DNA of 28,316 nucleotides. Origin: a virus. Made by a program: the position numbers and the translations under genes. Below the pieces are notes generated by a model, which saw only the letters and a list, made by a program, of their open reading frames with translations, was not told the DNA's origin and ran no database searches. Numbering within the stretch: the first letter of the stretch is position 1; each line of letters starts with the position of its first letter. This document shows positions 1-7,066 of the stretch, piece by piece. The stretch covers positions 1-28,316 of the IMG/VR virus record IMGVR_UViG_3300027851_000101; one strand, 5' to 3'.

Positions 1-861
1 AAGGCTTCTCAGCTAGAGCGTGGTGCTAAGAAAGTTTGGGGTGGGCTTCCTAAGGATGCAAAGGTAGAGAACCTTGAGGGTGGAGCGCAGGGTCTTGATC
101 TAGCTCTTAAGTACCTAGAACAGCTAAAGCGTGCCATGCACGAACTTACTGGTGTACCTGAGACAGCCCTAGGTCAGATGCAGCCTATTTCTAACACCTC
201 TGGTGTTGCTCTTTCTATCCAGTTCCAGCCCCTAATGAATCGCCATCAGCAGAAGGTTATTCAGTACACTAAGGGCTTGAAGAGGATTAATGAGCTTATC
301 CTTCGTACCTTGGCGGTAAAGGAACCAGAGTCGTTCGTCTACGATCCAGAAACTGACGGTCCACTAAAGGAAGGTCAGTTAGACAAGCTTGATCCTAACG
401 ACCCTATTACGTACATTACTTATCCAACCTTTCCAACTCCTCTGCCTCTTGACCAGCTTGTTCTTCTTAACGAAATTTCTATGAAGATTTCTATGGACCT
501 TGAATCTAAGGAAGGTGCTCTACGTGCCCTTGGAGAAGAGTTCCCAGAAGAGAAGCTACAAGAAATCCGCAAGGAGATGATGGAAGACGCTACTGCTGCT
601 GGTGCTCTTGCTCTTCTTAACGCAACCATTCAGGCAGAAATTGCTGAACTTACTGGGTTTATGCCTGGTCAGGACGGGCAGCCAGGTATGCCAGTTGACG
701 GCGGCGTGGATGATATGGGCAACCCAGTTGCGGCTCCACAGATGCTTGATCCTAACATTCAGGTCGGTGTTCAAGAGCAGCTTGTTACCATGGCTTACGG
801 TACAAAACTACCTTCTAGACAGATTAATTCTGAAGGCGACTCTGCTTCAGAAAAACTTTAA
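1..861 (+). CDS. Portal protein, C-terminal part (5'-truncated by window edge)
   Basis: The frame is open from base 1, so the gene begins upstream and only its last 286 residues are visible. The portal is the dodecameric ring at the capsid vertex through which DNA is packaged and ejected. The stretch AMHELTGVPETALGQ followed by NTSGVALSIQF is typical of the SPP1-gp6-like/DUF935-type portal core, where a helical stem and wing precede the crown. The following acidic helical part (about residues 110-200) would form the crown, and the tail is rich in Gly, Pro and Met. Its position just before scaffold and capsid genes fits. An internal Met at base 136 is not the real start. The family call is from motif recognition only. 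Confidence 0.85.
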   Translation, partial: KASQLERGAKKVWGGLPKDAKVENLEGGAQGLDLALKYLEQLKRAMHELTGVPETALGQMQPISNTSGVALSIQFQPLMNRHQQKVIQYTKGLKRINELILRTLAVKEPESFVYDPETDGPLKEGQLDKLDPNDPITYITYPTFPTPLPLDQLVLLNEISMKISMDLESKEGALRALGEEFPEEKLQEIRKEMMEDATAAGALALLNATIQAEIAELTGFMPGQDGQPGMPVDGGVDDMGNPVAAPQMLDPNIQVGVQEQLVTMAYGTKLPSRQINSEGDSASEKL

Positions 862-972
862 AAGGTTTTTAAGAGTTTAATGAGACGTATAGAAGACAGT
901 ACAGTTTACTTAATAGTACGAGATACGCCCATTCGGGCAAACGGACAACTAACCCTTTGATAGGACAACCGC

Positions 973-1782
973 ATGTCAGTTCCAACATTCGCTCCTATTC
1001 CTCCAACTAATAGCGAGGAATCAGTAGAGCAGTTCGCAACCGGTGTAGTAGAAAGTCAGCCAGTAGGAACTCCCCCCCACGTAACACTCCCAGAAGAGCC
1101 AGCCGCTCCTAAGTTCACAGAGGCTGACCTAGCCAGAGTACGTGAGCAGGAAAAGAATAAGCTTTACCCAGAGATTGAAAGACTTAAGCAGGAAAACAAG
1201 GCGTTTGCAGAGCAGGAAGCCGCAAGACAGCAAGCAGCAGCAAGAGCACAGGCTGAGGCTGAGGCTGAGGCACAGAGACTACGCGAAGCAGAAATGAGCG
1301 CCAAGGAGTTAATCCTTGCTAAGGAACAAGAGTGGGAAAACCGTTTCAATGCTCAGGCTCAGGCAATTGCTGAGGCCGAAGCAGAGCGTAACCGCTCACT
1401 TCAGCTCCTTCAGATGGAGCAGCAGTACCAAGAACTTCAGGCGTATAAGCAGCAGGCACTTGATGCCAATGTGGACGCGATTATGCCTGAGCTACGTGAT
1501 CTAGTAGCGGGCAACTCCCGTGAAGAGATTGACGCTAGCATTCAAAATCTTGTCGAACGATCAAATAGAATCGTTGACAGTGTTGCGCAGGCTACACAGG
1601 CTGCACGACAGCAAATGCCAGGTGCGCGAGTAACGTACCCAGCAAACGGACCTTTGGATAATAATTCGGACAACAAACAGTTTACAGATGAGCAGCTTGC
1701 TGCCATGGATTTGGCCACCTATGCGAAGAATAGACCAAACTTGATCGGAAACGGTCGAAGTAGTCAGGGAATGTTCGGTTAA
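973..1782 (+). CDS. Capsid scaffolding protein
   Basis: This 269-aa protein lies between portal and capsid genes, the usual place for a scaffold. Residues 1-50 are Pro/Thr/Glu-rich and probably disordered. Residues 50-165 are strongly charged and helical, with Ala/Glu/Gln repeats (AQAEAEAEAQRL) expected to form a long coiled coil. The C-terminus is small and basic/polar and ends KNRPNLIGNGRSSQGMFG, suited to binding the capsid protein. Scaffolds of this sort template the procapsid and leave before DNA fills it. No protease domain is visible, so a maturation protease, if any, lies elsewhere. The start has a TAGGA Shine-Dalgarno-like sequence about 9 bases upstream. Confidence 0.82.
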   Translation: MSVPTFAPIPPTNSEESVEQFATGVVESQPVGTPPHVTLPEEPAAPKFTEADLARVREQEKNKLYPEIERLKQENKAFAEQEAARQQAAARAQAEAEAEAQRLREAEMSAKELILAKEQEWENRFNAQAQAIAEAEAERNRSLQLLQMEQQYQELQAYKQQALDANVDAIMPELRDLVAGNSREEIDASIQNLVERSNRIVDSVAQATQAARQQMPGARVTYPANGPLDNNSDNKQFTDEQLAAMDLATYAKNRPNLIGNGRSSQGMFG

Positions 1783-1827
1783 GAAAAAACCCTCTTGTAA
1801 ATCTATGTTCTCGAAAGGAACACTCCT

Positions 1828-2859
1828 ATGCCATCAGCAATTACAGGTACTGGCTCACTAGCCGGTTCCCCAACTGCTTACGCTGGGTCCAACTCACAGC
1901 TTACACAGGCTATCCAGACCATTTGGTCAAAGGAAATTCTGTTCCAGGCTATGCCTATTCTTCGTTACGAGCAGTTTGCTGTAAAGAAGACTGAGCTTGG
2001 TGTTGCACCTGGTTTGACCATCAACTTCATGCGTTACATTAACATGACACCTCCAACAGCACCGCTGACTGAAGGTGTGCGTATGACCACCAAGTCTCTG
2101 ACCGCAGAGCAGATCGTTATTACCGTTGCAGAACACGGTGACGCTCTGGCTGTATCTGAGCTTCTACTTAACGCATCATTTGATGACGTTATGGCTTCTG
2201 CTTCTCGACTACTAGGCCGTAACATGGCTCAGTACCTTGACAACCAGAGCCGCGATACTCTTGGTGGTGCTACCTCTAAGATTTTCGGATACGATCGTTC
2301 AGCTCTTTCCGGAGTTAACGACTGGTACGCATACGGTACTCTTGGTACACAGGGAACTGTTACCACCGCCAATGCTACCTTCTACCTATCAACACATGCT
2401 GTTAAGGATGCTGTAGAGACACTTGCGTCTCGTAACGTTCCTCGCCTTGGTGAGACCTACGTTGCCTTTGTCCACCCTCACCAGAGCCGTCGTCTTCGTG
2501 ACGTTCCTGAGTTCATTGAGGTAACAAAGTACGCTGCTCCTGGTAACTTCATGCTAGGTGAGATCGGTCGTCTATACGACGTAGTGTTCATCGAGACCAC
2601 TCAGGTTCGCCATGGTCAGGCTGACGCTACTAACGATAAGGCTCCTTGGGAGTCAGGCTTCGTTACTGCTAACGGTGCTTCAGTTTATGAGGCTACTGTA
2701 ATCGGTGACAACGCATTTGGTCACGCTATCTCTCTACCCGTAGAGCTACGTGACGGCGGCGTTCTTGACTTCGGTCGTGAGCACGCTATCGCTTACTACG
2801 GTATCTGGGGCCAGGGTATTATTACTGACCAGGCTATCGTTAAGGTTCTAACGAACTAA
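1828..2859 (+). CDS. Major capsid protein, N4-gp56-like family
   Basis: This 343-aa protein should be the HK97-fold shell subunit. The N-terminus runs through TQAIQTIWSKEILFQAMP and LRYEQFAVKKTELGV, then LTEGVRMTTKSLT and the helix around SELLLNASFDDVM. The C-terminal end GREHAIAYYGIWGQGIIT is typical of N4-gp56-family major capsid proteins. Length fits that family. There is no obvious N-terminal delta domain, consistent with a separate scaffold gene immediately upstream. A good ribosome site (AAAGGA, 8 bases before ATG) and a strong hairpin terminator directly after the stop suggest high, separately controlled expression. Its codon use is close to that of the sheath gene, another highly expressed virion gene. 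Confidence 0.9.
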   Translation: MPSAITGTGSLAGSPTAYAGSNSQLTQAIQTIWSKEILFQAMPILRYEQFAVKKTELGVAPGLTINFMRYINMTPPTAPLTEGVRMTTKSLTAEQIVITVAEHGDALAVSELLLNASFDDVMASASRLLGRNMAQYLDNQSRDTLGGATSKIFGYDRSALSGVNDWYAYGTLGTQGTVTTANATFYLSTHAVKDAVETLASRNVPRLGETYVAFVHPHQSRRLRDVPEFIEVTKYAAPGNFMLGEIGRLYDVVFIETTQVRHGQADATNDKAPWESGFVTANGASVYEATVIGDNAFGHAISLPVELRDGGVLDFGREHAIAYYGIWGQGIITDQAIVKVLTN

Positions 2860-2870
2860 CCTGTACCACC

Positions 2871-2910
2871 CAGTGGGGGGCATCATCCAAGGTGCTCCCC
2901 ACTGTTTCTT
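2871..2910 (+). terminator. Rho-independent terminator after the capsid gene
   Basis: Stem CAGTGGGG-G-GCATC (2871-2884) pairs with GGTGC-T-CCCCACTG (2891-2904), a 14-bp stem with one G-T pair inside plus a wobble, around the 6-base loop ATCCAA. It is followed by TTTCTT. It begins 12 bases after the capsid stop codon. Likely to stop or attenuate transcription between the capsid gene and the next gene. Confidence 0.85.
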
Positions 2911-2937
2911 CCGGTCACTAACATTTAGGAAAACAAT

Positions 2938-3366
2938 ATGCCTGCTGCAAAGCCCCGTCCTACAGATGCTACAGGAGTAGCTAGGGCGAGAGAAATTAAG
3001 AAGAACGAGACTCTTGTAAAAGAGCGCGCAGAAGAGATTAGCACTATTGCTGCTAAGGAAGCCTTCGAGAACGAGAACCTTGTGTTTGACCCCTCAGTAC
3101 TAAATGAGGTAGAGGTCGTTGACGAGATTCTTGATCCGTCTGTATTACAGCCTGCTGAAGAGGTTGCGCCTGTTGTTACAGATGAGGTAGTGGTTGACAC
3201 TGAAATCACTCTTGAGGATGACTCGGTTGTAGTTCGCCTACTCGCTGACATTCCTACAATGGTCTATGGTGTAGGTAATGAGTATTCATTCATTGCTGGC
3301 CGTAAGTACCGTGTATCTAAGGAACTTGCTGGTCACCTAGAGAGCATTGGGTACCTTTACCTATAA
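2938..3366 (+). CDS. Small acidic head-region protein, unknown function
   Basis: This 142-aa protein sits alone between two hairpin terminators. Residues 1-35 are basic and helical (RAREIKKNETLVKERAEEI). Residues 50-100 are very acidic, Val-rich and probably disordered. Residues 98-142 look like a small folded domain (VRLLADIPTMVYG, then GRKYRVSKELAGHLESIGYLYL). A compact 'GRKYRVSKELAGHLE..GY' end of this kind is common in small proteins encoded after capsid genes in phages of Gram-positive hosts, where head decoration or completion roles are often suspected. I do not recognise a characterised homologue. The start follows TTTAGGAAAAC and is the only good one. Confidence 0.72.
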   Translation: MPAAKPRPTDATGVARAREIKKNETLVKERAEEISTIAAKEAFENENLVFDPSVLNEVEVVDEILDPSVLQPAEEVAPVVTDEVVVDTEITLEDDSVVVRLLADIPTMVYGVGNEYSFIAGRKYRVSKELAGHLESIGYLYL

Positions 3367-3380
3367 TCTCCATCTCAGCC

Positions 3381-3412
3381 CGACGTAGCCCCTTCGGGGG
3401 CTATTGTCGTTT
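3381..3412 (+). terminator. Hairpin terminator with TTCG tetraloop
   Basis: CGAC-G-TAGCCCC (3381-3392) pairs with GGGGCTA-TT-GTCG (3397-3409) around a TTCG tetraloop, followed by TTTA. The 7-bp GC-rich core closed by a TTCG loop is a very stable structure. It lies 15 bases after the stop of the 142-aa gene and separates it from the neck genes. Confidence 0.75.
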
Positions 3413-3466
3413 ACTGGGACAAATACTAATAGGTACGAGATGATTTAGTTAACCCTGGAGGTACTT

Positions 3467-4516
3467 TTGGCTACTATCACCAGCCTTGTAGACCGTGTTC
3501 GCCTAGAGCTTGGTGACACGGCTAAGACCTTTTCCTGGCCAACCACAGCCGTAGACGGAGTTAACCGTTACCAGATTCCTTGGTCGCCGGTACTTGCTAG
3601 TACAGTAGTTGTGTACGTTGATGGTTCATTAGTAGATGAGGATGATTACCTAGTAGAGGAATCAACAGGCACATTAATTTTTGATTCGGCCCCAACTGAC
3701 GGTGATACTATTCTTGTTACAGGGTCACACTTTAGATTCTTCACTGATACCGAACTAGAGAGTTTAGTAACCGCAGCGGTGGCTGAGCATACGTACTTGA
3801 AGACAGATGCTTTTGGTCGTCAAGTAAATATTACTAACCTGCCAGCAGTTGAAGAATACCCAGTGGCTTTGTGGGCAACGTATAAAGCGCTAATGGTTCT
3901 AGCTACTGACTCTTCATTTGATATCGACATTCAGACTCCAGATGGTGTGTCTATACCACGGTCTGAGCGCTATGGCCAGCTTTACAACATGGCACAGGCT
4001 CGTAAGGTACAATACGACGATCTTTCTAAGGCACTTAATATCGGCCTACAGAAGATTGAGGTATTCACATTTCGTCGTATTTCCCGCACCACAAATCGCT
4101 ACGTTCCTGTTTACATTCCTCAAGAAGTAGATGACCGTAGTCAGCCTCAACGTGCTTACCTCCCTCTTCCTACTTATGGAGCAGAGCCAGTACCGCAGTC
4201 TGCATCTATCTACGACATTGTATTCACTCAGGGTGATGCGTGGGAGGTTGAAATTGACTTCCCTATGGACCTAACAGGCCATACTCTAAAGGCTCAGGCT
4301 CGTCTCTACCCAGAGTCTGCTGCTGTGGTAGCAGAGTTCGCTGTTACAGTTATTTCTGCGGCTACTGGAGTTGTGAAACTATCATTAACCACAGACCAAA
4401 CTGTAAAGTTCCCTATCAAGTCTTACTGGGATTTGCAAGTTACTCCTCCTTCTGGCAAGGAGTACACATATCTAACTGGTGCTGTATTCGCAAAGAGGCA
4501 GATCACCCATGTATAG
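3467..4516 (+). CDS. Head-tail connector-like protein with C-terminal BppU-like domain
   Basis: 349 aa, TTG start chosen because CTGGAGG lies 6-7 bases upstream and the protein then begins ATITSLVDRVRLELGD, a typical head-tail adaptor start. Residues 1-80 contain a beta-rich segment (YVDGSLVDEDDYLVEESTGTL). Residues 90-210 are helical, as in connectors that sit under the portal. Residues 245-349 form a separate beta domain with QGDAWEVEIDFPMDLTGHTL, then SLTTDQTVKF and SYWDLQVT. This resembles the small beta domain seen at the N-terminus of BppU-like baseplate proteins and as stand-alone phage proteins. Fusion of that domain to a connector is unusual. The connector role is inferred from position and the N-terminus. 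Confidence 0.6.
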   Translation: MATITSLVDRVRLELGDTAKTFSWPTTAVDGVNRYQIPWSPVLASTVVVYVDGSLVDEDDYLVEESTGTLIFDSAPTDGDTILVTGSHFRFFTDTELESLVTAAVAEHTYLKTDAFGRQVNITNLPAVEEYPVALWATYKALMVLATDSSFDIDIQTPDGVSIPRSERYGQLYNMAQARKVQYDDLSKALNIGLQKIEVFTFRRISRTTNRYVPVYIPQEVDDRSQPQRAYLPLPTYGAEPVPQSASIYDIVFTQGDAWEVEIDFPMDLTGHTLKAQARLYPESAAVVAEFAVTVISAATGVVKLSLTTDQTVKFPIKSYWDLQVTPPSGKEYTYLTGAVFAKRQITHV

Positions 4517-4525
4517 GAGTAAATA

Positions 4526-4726
4526 ATGGAAGCGGGAACACAGTTTACGGCTGAGTGTCTAGCATGTCCTACGCCTTCACGTCACAAGCTTGAGTACTCT
4601 CATCAAGGTCTCCATGGAGAGGGGCCGATTTTCAAGGCTACTCACAACGATGGAAGCAGTACTTATCATACTTCTGATGCACGTAGGTATGGTCTAGAAG
4701 GCGACAAGGATCACAAGTATGTCTGA
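4526..4726 (+). CDS. Small hypothetical protein
   Basis: 66 aa, preceded by TAGGAG and overlapping the next gene by 8 bases, so translation is probably coupled. It is rich in His, Gly and Ser and has two close cysteines (CLACP) near residue 11. With the histidines further on these could bind metal, but no complete known zinc-site pattern is present. The C-terminus (ARRYGLEGDKDHKYV) is charged. I do not recognise the family. It opens the fibre/decoration island. Confidence 0.6.
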   Translation: MEAGTQFTAECLACPTPSRHKLEYSHQGLHGEGPIFKATHNDGSSTYHTSDARRYGLEGDKDHKYV

Positions 4727-4988
4727 TCAGATAATTATCACCCCACAAGAGCCACAGACTATTGAGATTAGTACTGGAATCAAAGGAGATACAGCGACAA
4801 TAGCTGTAGGCACTGTAACAACAGGAGAGCCTGGAGCAGACGCTGAGGTTACAAACTCTGGTGATACGCACGATGCAGTATTTGATTTCATTTTGCCTCT
4901 AGCTAGCACCAAATACAACATAGACGCAGGTACACCATTCTCAGTTTACGGCGGCATTGAAGAAAATATAGACGGTGGAGGTCCATAA
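4719..4988 (+). CDS. Small fibre-associated protein with GEPGAD-type motif
   Basis: 89 aa. The middle, GEPGADAEVTNSGDTHDAVF followed by DFILP, is a recognisable phage-fibre module, often found at the edge of collagen-like Gly-X-Y segments in tail and head fibres. Residues 1-35 are beta-rich (QIIITPQEPQTIEI). In many phages this module is part of a longer fibre. Here it ends shortly afterwards with a Gly-rich tail and the next gene begins at its stop codon (TAATG), so the pair could be a split fibre. Binding partner unknown. Confidence 0.65.
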   Translation: MSDQIIITPQEPQTIEISTGIKGDTATIAVGTVTTGEPGADAEVTNSGDTHDAVFDFILPLASTKYNIDAGTPFSVYGGIEENIDGGGP

Positions 4989-5545
4989 TGGCAGTACAAA
5001 TTCAGTTCCGTGGCGGAACTGCTGCTGAGTGGGAAGAGGCTAACCCTGTTCTAGCTGAACGTGAAATGGGTATTGAGACAGATACTCTACAGTTGAAGTT
5101 CGGCGATGGGGTGACTGCTTGGAACGATCTTGAGTATGGCGGTATCGCAGGTCCACAAGGTGAACGTGGTCCAGCAGGCAATAACGGAACTAACGGCACC
5201 AATGGGACCAATGGACAAGATGGTGTAGATGGAGATTGGTCTACTGCCCAGACACTAACATCAAGGAACACAGACTTTTCTATTAGCGCTTCAGATGTTG
5301 GCAAGTTCCTAACAGTAGATAGCGACGTGACAGTAACATGCACTATCTCCGATAGTCTTGGAATTCTTAACGGCCAAAGAATTGATATTGGACAGGTAGG
5401 AGAAGGACAGATTAACTTTGTAACAGACGGTACCGTAATTTGGGCTACTCCTACAGCAACTACTAGGGCGCAGTATTCAGTAGCCTCTATTGTGTACATG
5501 GGTATTGAAACCTATTGGATTATGGGCGATTTGGCGGCAGAATAA
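4988..5545 (+). CDS. Collagen-like phage fibre protein
   Basis: 185 aa. Residues 1-53 (VQIQFRGGTAAEWEEANPVL, then FGDGVTAWNDLEY) match the small N-terminal domain found at the virion-attached end of many phage fibres, including the N-terminal domain of the major tropism determinant. Residues 54-80 are collagen-like Gly-X-Y repeats (GPQGERGPAGNNGTNGTNG) that would trimerise. Residues 90-185 are a beta-sandwich-like tip ending YWIMGDLAAE. The tip shares RAQYS-V/L-A and a terminal GDLA with the fibre at 20925. Translation is coupled on both sides. Because it sits among head and neck genes it may be a head or collar fibre rather than a tail fibre. Confidence 0.75.
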   Translation: MAVQIQFRGGTAAEWEEANPVLAEREMGIETDTLQLKFGDGVTAWNDLEYGGIAGPQGERGPAGNNGTNGTNGTNGQDGVDGDWSTAQTLTSRNTDFSISASDVGKFLTVDSDVTVTCTISDSLGILNGQRIDIGQVGEGQINFVTDGTVIWATPTATTRAQYSVASIVYMGIETYWIMGDLAAE

Positions 5546-6294
5546 TGCCAAGCACTTTAGGAATTGTGGCTTCTGGTAAGCCTTCTATTAGTATACCGCC
5601 AGGAGAGCTTGTTTTGAATACCTCTATGCTTATTGTAGACTCAGTGAATCTATCAGGACAGTTGATTCCTAACAGTGGAACAGCAACTGGGTTGCTAACT
5701 GCACAACTAGGTAGTACTAGTGGTGTTGACACCAACGATCCAACTGTTAACCTTGATGGTACATTGAGCTTTACGGGTGCCCAATACCTAGTTGTACATG
5801 ATGATGCTGTCTTAAATGTTGGCTCGTTCACTGTAACTATAATGTACCGCTCCAACACCCCCCCAAGTATTAATTACCCTGCTGTTGTCAGCCGAATTCG
5901 TGCGGACTATGGATACCCAGGATGGGCTATTTTAGAAAAGCCAGCAGGAAACACAGGAATTTCCTGGGCGTACTTTGCCTCTGGTACTTCGTCTGAGAAG
6001 GTAGTATCGGTGCCTTCTCATCATGACTCCCTTTGGTATGTAAGAACGATAGTATTTGACGTGGATGCTGCTAGAATGTACTTCTACGATAATGGAGTCT
6101 CCGTTGGTACTCCTACTAATACGGCATCGGATGCCAACTATAATGCTCCTGGATACGACATTATGGTGCACGGCACAGTTGCTGGAGGCTACGTGGGCGA
6201 CATTGACTTCCGAATGCTCGCCATGAAGGACTACGCCGCCAGTCCAACAGACATTCTTAATGAAGCTACTTATCTATTAACATTGGTGGATTAA
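5545..6294 (+). CDS. LamG/concanavalin-like fibre protein
   Basis: 249 aa from the ATG that overlaps the previous stop (TAATG). A longer reading from 5515 would add ten residues but lacks that coupling. Residues 60-249 have the pattern of a LamG/concanavalin-A-like lectin domain: TLSFTGAQYLVV, then SFTVTIMYRSN, the stretch WYVRTIVFDVDAARMYFYDN and the late strand VGDIDFRMLAMKD before a helical end. This fold binds glycans in many phage adhesins. Likely role is virion surface decoration or host attachment. The same fold recurs in the proteins at 7063 and 22823, so surface glycan binding looks central to this phage. No catalytic residues were identified. Confidence 0.7.
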   Translation: MPSTLGIVASGKPSISIPPGELVLNTSMLIVDSVNLSGQLIPNSGTATGLLTAQLGSTSGVDTNDPTVNLDGTLSFTGAQYLVVHDDAVLNVGSFTVTIMYRSNTPPSINYPAVVSRIRADYGYPGWAILEKPAGNTGISWAYFASGTSSEKVVSVPSHHDSLWYVRTIVFDVDAARMYFYDNGVSVGTPTNTASDANYNAPGYDIMVHGTVAGGYVGDIDFRMLAMKDYAASPTDILNEATYLLTLVD

Positions 6295-6497
6295 TGCTTA
6301 CATCCTCTGTAAACCACAAAGGCCTTGTTATTAATGACATAGTTCTTGGTGACCCTGATATTACACCCAGATCAATACCAGCTATTTGGGGAGGTACACC
6401 AGTAACAGGCCCAATAACATACTTGTGGGATCACCCTGGTCTCCCAAACGGTATTATCACTGCTGACGGAGTACTTATGGAGAGTGAGATACAGTGA
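6294..6497 (+). CDS. Tiny protein of a three-member family (copy A)
   Basis: 67 aa, ATG overlapping the previous stop and stop overlapping the next GTG start. The pattern is NHKGLVINDIVLGDP, then a Trp (YLWDH), then PNGIITADGVLMESEI. Two other tiny proteins here, at 26171 and 26380, share the pattern [H/Y]-x-G, V-x-LG-x-P, a central W, and G-x-I...G-x-[IL]. I do not know the family. All three lie directly downstream of a gene ending in a LamG-like domain, so a partner, capping or folding role for LamG fibres is a possible inference. Confidence 0.62.
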   Translation: MLTSSVNHKGLVINDIVLGDPDITPRSIPAIWGGTPVTGPITYLWDHPGLPNGIITADGVLMESEIQ

Positions 6498-7066
6498 GAG
6501 GAAACAACGCTCTAGGTCGTTTTGATGGGGAGTTTGAGACTCACTCTATTTGGGATGGTATCTCTAGAGACCTTCAGAGGCCTGTAGGACAGCGTGTATT
6601 CTGGTATAGGTATGACCCAACACAAACAGAAGTACACCCAGTGTACGATGTTGGTAGCCCAGATGGTGGTCGTGCGTATAAAGCCCCCGTAGCGCTGCCA
6701 GTCATTAATGCCCTAGTTACTCAAGGTCAACAGTTTGATAACGACCGTGGTTTGTATATGGTCGATGTTTTGCGCCTATTTGTAAACTACGATGACGTAC
6801 AAAGAGAACTTCCTGGGTTGACTACTAACCCAGATATTTATATCAAGGATAGGGTAATCTTCCGAAATGGGGTTTACGCACCTAACCGTATTAACCCTAG
6901 AGGACAGGTAGGATATGACTACATGACTCTTACTGTCGATCTAGTACAGCTTAAGCCAGAAGAACTATACAATGACGAGTGGAATGCTGACGCACCTACC
7001 AATCTTATTGGTACGTCTATTGGTGTACAAGAACTAGGAAACTATGAGGATGGAACAATAGCATGA
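6494..7066 (+). CDS. Putative head-tail stopper-like neck protein
   Basis: 190 aa from a GTG start within GTGA, coupled to the gene upstream. Motifs include RVFWYRYDPTQTEVHPVYD, a long middle beta region (MVDVLRLFVNYDDV) and a C-terminal barrel-like part DRVIFRNGVYAPNRINPRGQ then TLTVDLVQLKPEEL. The 'DRV..rng.y.v.ri.p.G.....y.tv.l..l' pattern resembles small beta-barrel stopper/joining proteins that bind under the connector. Its location among fibre genes is odd for a stopper, but the neck genes here are interleaved with fibres. Alternative: a general virion structural protein. The assignment is inference. Confidence 0.5.
   Translation: MRGNNALGRFDGEFETHSIWDGISRDLQRPVGQRVFWYRYDPTQTEVHPVYDVGSPDGGRAYKAPVALPVINALVTQGQQFDNDRGLYMVDVLRLFVNYDDVQRELPGLTTNPDIYIKDRVIFRNGVYAPNRINPRGQVGYDYMTLTVDLVQLKPEELYNDEWNADAPTNLIGTSIGVQELGNYEDGTIA

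Noticed and set aside
926-937. GCCC-ATTC-GGGC hairpin before the scaffold gene
   Set aside because: Only 4 bp with no T-run. Too weak to call a terminator.
4988-5150. Diversity-generating retroelement target
   Set aside because: The N-terminal domain resembles the major tropism determinant, but no reverse transcriptase or template repeat was seen and the tip lacks the C-type lectin pattern.
5002-5499. 165-aa open frame on the minus strand
   Set aside because: Antisense of the collagen-like fibre. Its proline-rich text is the reverse of the Gly-X-Y codons.
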